5,707 nt of DNA, taken from an uncultured Clostridia bacterium (GTDB lineage: Bacteria; Bacillota; Clostridia; Christensenellales; UBA1242). Under the pieces are notes generated by a model that made no database searches, was not told the origin of the DNA, and was given only the letters and a program-made list of their open reading frames with translations. The stretch is taken from positions 1-5,707 of the forward strand of contig CAMPBB010000040.1 in the NCBI GenBank assembly GCA_946635125.1. The letters are read 5' to 3'. The translations under genes and the position numbers were made by a program. Shown piece by piece: positions 1 through 5,707 of the stretch; position 1 is the first letter of the stretch; each line of letters begins with the position of its first letter.

Positions 1-811
1 GAATTTCTGTTATAACAATGTGGAAACGCTCTTTGTCATCTTCTTCAATTTCACATTTTCCACGAACAACAATTTTTCCGTGACCAGTTTTGTAGGCTTG
101 ACGAATTCCCATTCTACCCATAATGATTCCACCAGTTGGATAGTCTGGTGCTTTTATGTAATCCATAAGTTCGTCAATTGTGATGTCTGGGTTGTTAATT
201 AAGGCAACAACTCCATCAATAACTTCTCCCAAGTTATGTGTTGGAATTGCTGTTGCCATTCCAACCGCAATTCCATCTGCTCCGTTTACCAAAAGGTTTG
301 GAAATCTTGCAGGAAGAACAACAGGTTGCATTAAAGTGTCATCAAAGTTTGGAGCAAAATCAACGCTGTCTTTATCCAAATCCCTAAGCATTTCACCAGC
401 AATTTTTGAAAGCCTTGCCTCTGTGTAACGCATGGCGGCAGCTGGGTCACCATCAACAGACCCAAAGTTTCCGTGACCATCAACAAGTGGCGCACGAAGT
501 GTGAAGTCTTGAGCAAATCTAACCAAAGCTTCATAAACAGCCGTGTCACCATGTGGGTGATATTTACCCAAAACATCACCAACAATTCTTGCACACTTTC
601 TGTAAGGCTTGTCGGCAAAAAGATTTAATTCTCCCATTGAATATAAAATACGCCTATGAACTGGCTTTAATCCATCTCTAACATCTGGAATAGCTCTCGA
701 CACATTAACTGCCATGGCATAAGCTATGAAACTTTTTTTCATTTCACTAACAATTGGCACTTTTATGATTTGGCTATCCTTATCCATTATTGTTTCTTTT
801 CCGTCTTCCAT
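1..811 (-). CDS. gyrA: DNA gyrase subunit A, N-terminal part (runs off the window)
   Basis: Gyrase A is the DNA-breaking and rejoining subunit of the A2B2 type IIA topoisomerase that introduces negative supercoils using ATP. The first 270 codons are present and the 3' end lies beyond base 1. Visible landmarks are the N-terminal segment [20 protein letters not shown] (residues 31-50), the quinolone-pocket segment [14 protein letters not shown] (83-96), the active-site Arg128-Tyr129 in [10 protein letters not shown], and [20 protein letters not shown] (163-182). The [10 protein letters not shown] stretch (184-193) favours GyrA over ParC. The start is the ATG at 811, preceded by a GGAAGG-type ribosome-binding site; an in-frame ATG at 787 (residue 9) is the alternative. 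The resistance-hotspot residues equivalent to E. coli Ser83 and Asp87 are Thr90 and Glu94, both common wild-type states in other bacteria. The gene is last in the visible cluster, 64 bases after the 639-residue peptidase gene. Confidence 0.97.
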   Translation of the reverse strand, partial: MEDGKETIMDKDSQIIKVPIVSEMKKSFIAYAMAVNVSRAIPDVRDGLKPVHRRILYSMGELNLFADKPYRKCARIVGDVLGKYHPHGDTAVYEALVRFAQDFTLRAPLVDGHGNFGSVDGDPAAAMRYTEARLSKIAGEMLRDLDKDSVDFAPNFDDTLMQPVVLPARFPNLLVNGADGIAVGMATAIPTHNLGEVIDGVVALINNPDITIDELMDYIKAPDYPTGGIIMGRMGIRQAYKTGHGKIVVRGKCEIEEDDKERFHIVITEI

Positions 812-820
812 TTTAAAATT

Positions 821-829
821 TCCTTCCTT
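821..829 (-). promoter_or_regulatory. Ribosome-binding site of gyrA
   Basis: On the coding strand this reads AAGGAAGGA, a Shine-Dalgarno-like purine run whose last GG sits 10 bases before the ATG at 811. It supports that ATG over the in-frame ATG eight codons downstream, which has no comparable purine run at a useful distance. Confidence 0.7.
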
Positions 830-837
830 TTATTTGT

Positions 838-867
838 TTATCAATTTGTTAAACTGATTTTTGATAA
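838..867 (-). promoter_or_regulatory. AT-only inverted repeat in the gap before gyrA
   Basis: Two perfect 7-base arms, TTATCAA (867-861) and TTGATAA (844-838 on the coding strand), flank a 16-base spacer. The element lies in the largest intergenic gap of the window (812-875), between the peptidase stop codon and the gyrA ribosome-binding site. The stem has only one G or C pair and is not followed by a T run, so it is unlikely to be an intrinsic terminator. A protein-binding dyad or a weak leader hairpin is possible, and so is chance in AT-rich DNA. I see no convincing -35/-10 pair in the gap. Confidence 0.25.
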
Positions 868-875
868 TAATTGTG

Positions 876-2795
876 TTATTTAAATTCTTTTCCATTATCG
901 TTTGTTCCACAACTTTTTGAAACAACTTTTTGCAACAAATCTTTCTTTATTTCTTGTTCTTTTTGTTTTTCTAGAAGATTTTTCTCTTCAAGTAAAAAAT
1001 ATTTATCCATAACGCTTTCATTAAACGCAACATTTGGTGCAACAAAAGAGTCCATTAAATCTAGTCCCAAAACTTTTAAAGTGTTCAAAATCCCAACCGT
1101 TTGTGCTGGGGTTGCCAAAAACTCTGTTTCAAAATCTGGCTCACAAAGTTTTTCTTTTTGACACACATCAAAAATTGTTTTTTCTTTAAATTCATCATCA
1201 TAAAATGAATTTGGAATAATGTTTAAAACTCCATCTTTAACACTAAGCTTGATTGCATTATCCACATTATAACCATTCAGTTTTAAATCGGCAAAATTTT
1301 TTGTAAACCCAAGTGTTCCATCTTTCAAAATAATAACATCACCAAACATTGTTTTGTCAAACATCTTTTCATCTTTTATGGGTAAAAGTGAAAACGATTT
1401 TTCCTTTGTGACCAAAAATGTGTCCAGTGTTAAATCTGATGGGCTTTTGATTTTTGTTAAAGCCAAGAGTTTTAGGTTGCCTTTTGTTATTTCAACTTGC
1501 CTAAACAATTCTTTTAGTGGTTTTCCGTTAACAATTTCTTTTTCTGTTAACTTGTTCTTTTCCAAAACAAACTTCAAATCCATGCCGGCATCAATTTGCA
1601 ATTCTTTTGAATCATTTTCAAATATTTTTATCTTGTTGTATTTTGATTCCAAAACAGACATAATCACAAATTCTCTTAAATTGTTTTTTAAATAATCGCA
1701 CACTTCTTGTTGTATCATTTTTTCACTCAAAAGTTTGTCAAACAGATTTTGTTGCTTTTTGTATATTATTTGAACTTTTTCAAAATCTTTTAAGTCACTT
1801 TTTATCAAGCTGTGTGGCTCTTTTGCTTTCTTGTTTAAGTCATTTAAAATTGCGTCCATTGTTTCAAAATCTTCAAACAATTCTTTTAATGAAGTAAATT
1901 CATTTTTATATTCCCCAATTTTTGCTGAGCCATTAAAGTAAACATCTTGAACAGCACCTGGAAAAATTCTTTCAATGTTTGCAACATAAGAAACAAATGG
2001 GGCATATGATGGATTATATTTTTCCAAACTATCATATCCATAAAAACTTCCATTATAACTAACCAGCTGTTTTGTTAAAAACTCGGTCATTCCTTCATGA
2101 AGGTCAATGTTTTTGCTTCCACCCTTTTTAAAATTTATTGAATAAAAATTTTTTCCATCTCTTTTTCTTTGTATTGGTGCAAAATCGTTTTCATTTTGCT
2201 CTGTTGTTTTAAAAAATTCAATTTTTGCAAAAGAGTGAAACATTTCATGAGTTAGAGTTGTTTTTGGTGTGTGCTCTTTAAACCAGCTTTCTTTTTGTGT
2301 TGGAGGCAAACCATTTTCAAGAGCCAAAAATCCTTCTGCAAAAATTTCATTATCAATTTTGTCAACAAGTTTTGTGGTTTTTCCAGCCTTTAACAAATCT
2401 TCTTTTGACAAGTCTTCTTCGGAGGAAACTTGTAACTGAATTTTTGCCAAAGATTCTTCATCAACATTTCCCAAATATTCCAAAGAATATTCTTTGTTAT
2501 GATCGTAAGGGTTGATTGAAATTCTGTGCAATGTGTTCTTTCTAAAAAAATTCTGATGAAACCCGCCAATTAACTTATCTCTTTCCAAAACATCTTTTCT
2601 GTCACGAGTTTTAAATGGCCTTAAATAAGTGTTTGCCATCACTGTTGGAATGTTCTCAATTTGATAACGCTTTAAAATGAGTTTTGCAATTTCCACATAT
2701 TCAGGAAGCATTATGCTAAATTGACTTTGAATTTTTTTGCTGTTTGCAAGTTTTTCAATTTCTTCCATGTTTTTTTGTAATTCTTGTTCAGTCAC
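876..2795 (-). CDS. Putative gluzincin-type zinc metallopeptidase with C-terminal extension (639 aa)
   Basis: I do not recognise the named family; a zinc peptidase role is inferred from motifs. TLTHEMFHSF (residues 180-189) fits the zincin consensus, with His183 and His187 as zinc ligands and Glu184 as catalytic base. DLHEGMTEFLT (231-241) resembles the LNEGFA third-ligand segment of M1 aminopeptidases, making Glu234 the likely third ligand, 46 residues after the second His. Other blocks shared with the upstream 448-residue protein are PEYVEIAK (31-38) and IFPGAVQDVYFNG (277-289). From about residue 395 to the end there is no counterpart in the paralog: the region has beta-rich stretches (about 480-530) and a charged Leu/Lys/Glu helix (about 598-625) that may form a coiled coil. 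No signal peptide or membrane segment is seen, so it is probably cytoplasmic. The start is a GTG, chosen for its near-perfect ribosome-binding site; the next Met is residue 10. It lies 24 bases after the paralog. Substrate unknown. Confidence 0.8.
   Translation of the reverse strand: MTEQELQKNMEEIEKLANSKKIQSQFSIMLPEYVEIAKLILKRYQIENIPTVMANTYLRPFKTRDRKDVLERDKLIGGFHQNFFRKNTLHRISINPYDHNKEYSLEYLGNVDEESLAKIQLQVSSEEDLSKEDLLKAGKTTKLVDKIDNEIFAEGFLALENGLPPTQKESWFKEHTPKTTLTHEMFHSFAKIEFFKTTEQNENDFAPIQRKRDGKNFYSINFKKGGSKNIDLHEGMTEFLTKQLVSYNGSFYGYDSLEKYNPSYAPFVSYVANIERIFPGAVQDVYFNGSAKIGEYKNEFTSLKELFEDFETMDAILNDLNKKAKEPHSLIKSDLKDFEKVQIIYKKQQNLFDKLLSEKMIQQEVCDYLKNNLREFVIMSVLESKYNKIKIFENDSKELQIDAGMDLKFVLEKNKLTEKEIVNGKPLKELFRQVEITKGNLKLLALTKIKSPSDLTLDTFLVTKEKSFSLLPIKDEKMFDKTMFGDVIILKDGTLGFTKNFADLKLNGYNVDNAIKLSVKDGVLNIIPNSFYDDEFKEKTIFDVCQKEKLCEPDFETEFLATPAQTVGILNTLKVLGLDLMDSFVAPNVAFNESVMDKYFLLEEKNLLEKQKEQEIKKDLLQKVVSKSCGTNDNGKEFK
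2074..2102 (-). repeat. Near-identical 29-base tract shared with the paralog (copy in the 639-aa gene)
   Basis: This tract encodes LHEGMTEFLT and matches 3286-3314 at 28 of 29 bases by direct reading; the only difference is TTT versus TTC for Phe. It includes ACC for Thr and GAG for Glu, where ACA and GAA would be expected choices in such AT-rich genes. Flanking DNA diverges at once. It is coding homology between paralogs, not a mobile repeat. Confidence 0.75.
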
Positions 2796-2803
2796 TTTTC
2801 TCT

Positions 2804-2810
2804 CCTCCTT
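2804..2810 (-). promoter_or_regulatory. Strong Shine-Dalgarno that fixes the GTG start
   Basis: The coding strand reads AAGGAGG followed by an 8-base spacer (AGAGAAAA) and the GTG at 2795. This near-consensus anti-16S match is the reason for choosing the GTG rather than the ATG nine codons later. It is the strongest ribosome-binding site in the window, clearly better than those of the 448-residue peptidase and gyrA. Confidence 0.85.
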
Positions 2811-2819
2811 TTAAATATA

Positions 2820-4166
2820 TTATTTTGTTAATATTTCATTATGTTCAAACTCATGTGGCAACACAACTTTTGATTCATGTAATGTTTTGTTGTAACACTT
2901 TTGAGTTAAAGACAAATAATTGTCAAAAGATTGTTTTGTTATAATTTTTTTATCAAGCAATTTTTTAACATCAGAGTTTTGTCTTGTTAAAACTTTCAAA
3001 AGTTTGCGTGCTTCTTGTTCAATTTTGTCTTTTTCATAATTTGTGTCTAGGTCAGACATGATTTGAATTGATGAAAAGTCATCAATCATTTTTTCCAAAC
3101 AAAAATCTTTGTGCTTATATTTTTCTGTTGCTTCCTTTCCATTAAAATATAAATCTGTTACCGCATTTGGGAAAATGCATTCCATCATTTTTGCGTAATA
3201 AACAAAGTGTTCATATGGTTCAAAAACTTTTATCTCATGCGTTTTGTCCTTAAAAAAACTTTCATGTTTTTTCATTGTTTTAACTGTTAAGAACTCGGTC
3301 ATTCCTTCATGAAGATAATATTTTGAATTGGTGCTAACCCCACCCCAATATGTTCCTCGTCTTTTTGTGAGTGAGTGCAAAAACTCATGGCAAAGTGTTG
3401 CTTTTTCTTCAAACAAATCTTGTTTTTCTACTTTTTTGTTTTCGCTTTCAAAGTTGCCTTCAAAAAAATTTTTTAGTTCTTCTCTTAAAAGTTCTTCTTT
3501 AACCCTAATTTGCGGTTTATAGAACAGCTTTGTTTGTTGTTTGTAACTCATGTTTGCAATATCTTTGTGAGTTTTTTTGTAATGACGCAGTTCTTTTCTG
3601 TCAACTGTGTTAAAAAGTCTTTGTTCCAAAATTTTGTTTCCAGAAGTCACTTCTTCTCTTCTAAGCCTATCAAACTCACATCCAGCAAGTGGGTCTAATT
3701 TGATAACAATTTTTCCGCTTTCAAGGTTTTCTTGTGCTTCTTGCTCTTCATTTTGCAAAAATGCAAGTGGGTCTTTTTTCCCTCTTTTAAAAACTTTGTG
3801 TGTTCCATAAAGAGCAGAAAAATCTTCAAAGTCAAAATTGTTGCGGTCGTCATAATTTTGGTTAATGTAAATTGTTCTTTCTTTGTAAGCAACATTTAAT
3901 TTTTCGTTCATCACAGAATTTGAAAGCCCCAAAGCAGAAGTTGTTGCCACATTGTTTTGTTCTTGCAATGCTCCAATGTTTGCAGACCTTCCAAAAACTT
4001 TTATTTTTGTGTTCTTCAAAATTTTTGGAACATCAACAAGATTTCCATAATCTTCTGCCAAGAACTTTGCAATTTCCACAAATTCTGGAAACAACCTGAA
4101 ATTCTTTTGATATTTTGGGTCATTAAAGATTTTTTCTATTTCTTTTTGCTGATTTTCATTTGGCAT
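2820..4166 (-). CDS. Putative gluzincin-type zinc metallopeptidase (448 aa)
   Basis: The named family is not recognised. TLCHEFLHSL (residues 257-266) matches the zincin consensus, with His260 and His264 as likely zinc ligands and Glu261 as the general base. LHEGMTEFLT (285-294) follows, and Glu287 is the probable third ligand, 22 residues after His264, close to the HExxH-x18-E spacing of M1 aminopeptidases. PEFVEIAK (27-34) and IFPNAVTDLYFNG (331-343) are shared with the downstream 639-residue protein. Spacing is the same from the HEGMTEF block through the following acidic helix (DDF at 362-364), so the pair are true paralogs. The segment before the HExxH is about 80 residues longer here (roughly 35-255) and is rich in Lys, Glu and Asn. 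No signal peptide or transmembrane helix is visible. The ATG at 4166 lies 20 bases after the gyrB stop, which implies co-transcription with gyrB. Proteolysis is an inference; the substrate is unknown. Confidence 0.8.
   Translation of the reverse strand: MPNENQQKEIEKIFNDPKYQKNFRLFPEFVEIAKFLAEDYGNLVDVPKILKNTKIKVFGRSANIGALQEQNNVATTSALGLSNSVMNEKLNVAYKERTIYINQNYDDRNNFDFEDFSALYGTHKVFKRGKKDPLAFLQNEEQEAQENLESGKIVIKLDPLAGCEFDRLRREEVTSGNKILEQRLFNTVDRKELRHYKKTHKDIANMSYKQQTKLFYKPQIRVKEELLREELKNFFEGNFESENKKVEKQDLFEEKATLCHEFLHSLTKRRGTYWGGVSTNSKYYLHEGMTEFLTVKTMKKHESFFKDKTHEIKVFEPYEHFVYYAKMMECIFPNAVTDLYFNGKEATEKYKHKDFCLEKMIDDFSSIQIMSDLDTNYEKDKIEQEARKLLKVLTRQNSDVKKLLDKKIITKQSFDNYLSLTQKCYNKTLHESKVVLPHEFEHNEILTK
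3286..3314 (-). repeat. Near-identical 29-base tract shared with the paralog (copy in the 448-aa gene)
   Basis: This is the partner of the tract at 2074-2102. It encodes the probable third zinc-ligand segment with the same codons except one Phe codon. A second, shorter exact match between the genes is 15 bases long (2683-2697 and 4066-4080), within the VEIAK block near each N-terminus. Confidence 0.75.
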
Positions 4167-4176
4167 AAAAAATTTT

Positions 4177-4183
4177 TCCTTTT
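4177..4183 (-). promoter_or_regulatory. Weak ribosome-binding site of the 448-aa peptidase gene
   Basis: The coding strand reads AAAAGGA, 10 bases before the ATG at 4166, within the 20-base gap after gyrB. The match is short and the spacing long. Initiation may lean on ribosomes finishing gyrB, though the genes do not overlap. Confidence 0.5.
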
Positions 4184-4186
4184 GTG

Positions 4187-5707
<1,521 letters not shown>

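Noticed and set aside
260..570. Thr90 and Glu94 in the GyrA quinolone pocket as resistance mutations
   Set aside because: Thr and Glu at these sites are wild type in many bacteria (for example Thr in Pseudomonas aeruginosa and Campylobacter, Glu in Staphylococcus), so no resistance claim is supported.
331..618. 95-aa minus-strand open frame overlapping gyrA
   Set aside because: It is an out-of-frame reading of gyrA, whose true frame shows continuous family motifs across the same bases.
2811..2819. TATATT as a -10 box just before the 639-aa gene
   Set aside because: No -35-like hexamer lies 16-18 bases upstream, and a start there would leave almost no leader before the Shine-Dalgarno sequence.
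2838..2855. A second HExxH-like string, HEFEH, at residues 438-442 of the 448-aa protein
   Set aside because: It sits 6 residues from the C-terminus, has a charged Glu in a position that zincins keep uncharged, and is absent from the paralog. It is most likely chance.
4167..4186. A-run followed by T-run between gyrB and the first peptidase gene, resembling a terminator
   Set aside because: There is no GC stem, and the run overlaps the ribosome-binding site and start region. It is better read as an AT-rich spacer within an operon.

Overview
All genes in this window lie on the minus strand. Read in that direction the order is gyrB (3' part, 5707-4187), a putative zinc metallopeptidase (4166-2820), a longer paralogous putative metallopeptidase (2795-876), and gyrA (5' part, 811-1). 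The DNA is AT-rich and the genes read cleanly in the standard code (TGG for Trp, TAA stops). Ribosome-binding sites are of the AGGAGG/AAGGA type. GyrA and GyrB look like those of a low-GC Gram-positive lineage (Bacillota or a relative, possibly an uncultured gut-type Clostridia or Mollicutes-like organism). That placement is an inference, not a firm identification.

The two ends are ordinary housekeeping DNA: the TOPRIM half of gyrase B and the first 270 codons of gyrase A, with all diagnostic catalytic motifs present. In many Bacillota gyrB and gyrA are direct neighbours. Here about 3.4 kb holding two extra genes separates them.

The two inserted proteins (448 and 639 residues) are paralogs. 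They share an N-terminal PE(F/Y)VEIAK block, a zincin motif TL(C/T)HE(F/M)(L/F)HS(L/F), an LHEGMTEFLT block that resembles the LNEGFA third-ligand segment of M1 aminopeptidases, and a further IFP.AV.D.YFNG block. They therefore look like cytoplasmic gluzincin-type (HExxH plus downstream Glu) metallopeptidases of a family I cannot name. The second protein carries an extra C-terminal region of about 240 residues.

Gaps between genes are 20, 24 and 64 bases, all on one strand and each with a Shine-Dalgarno sequence, so the four genes are probably co-transcribed. No intrinsic terminator is visible between them. What the peptidases do, and whether they have anything to do with gyrase, cannot be read from the sequence. 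The embedded paralog pair is the main novelty here.
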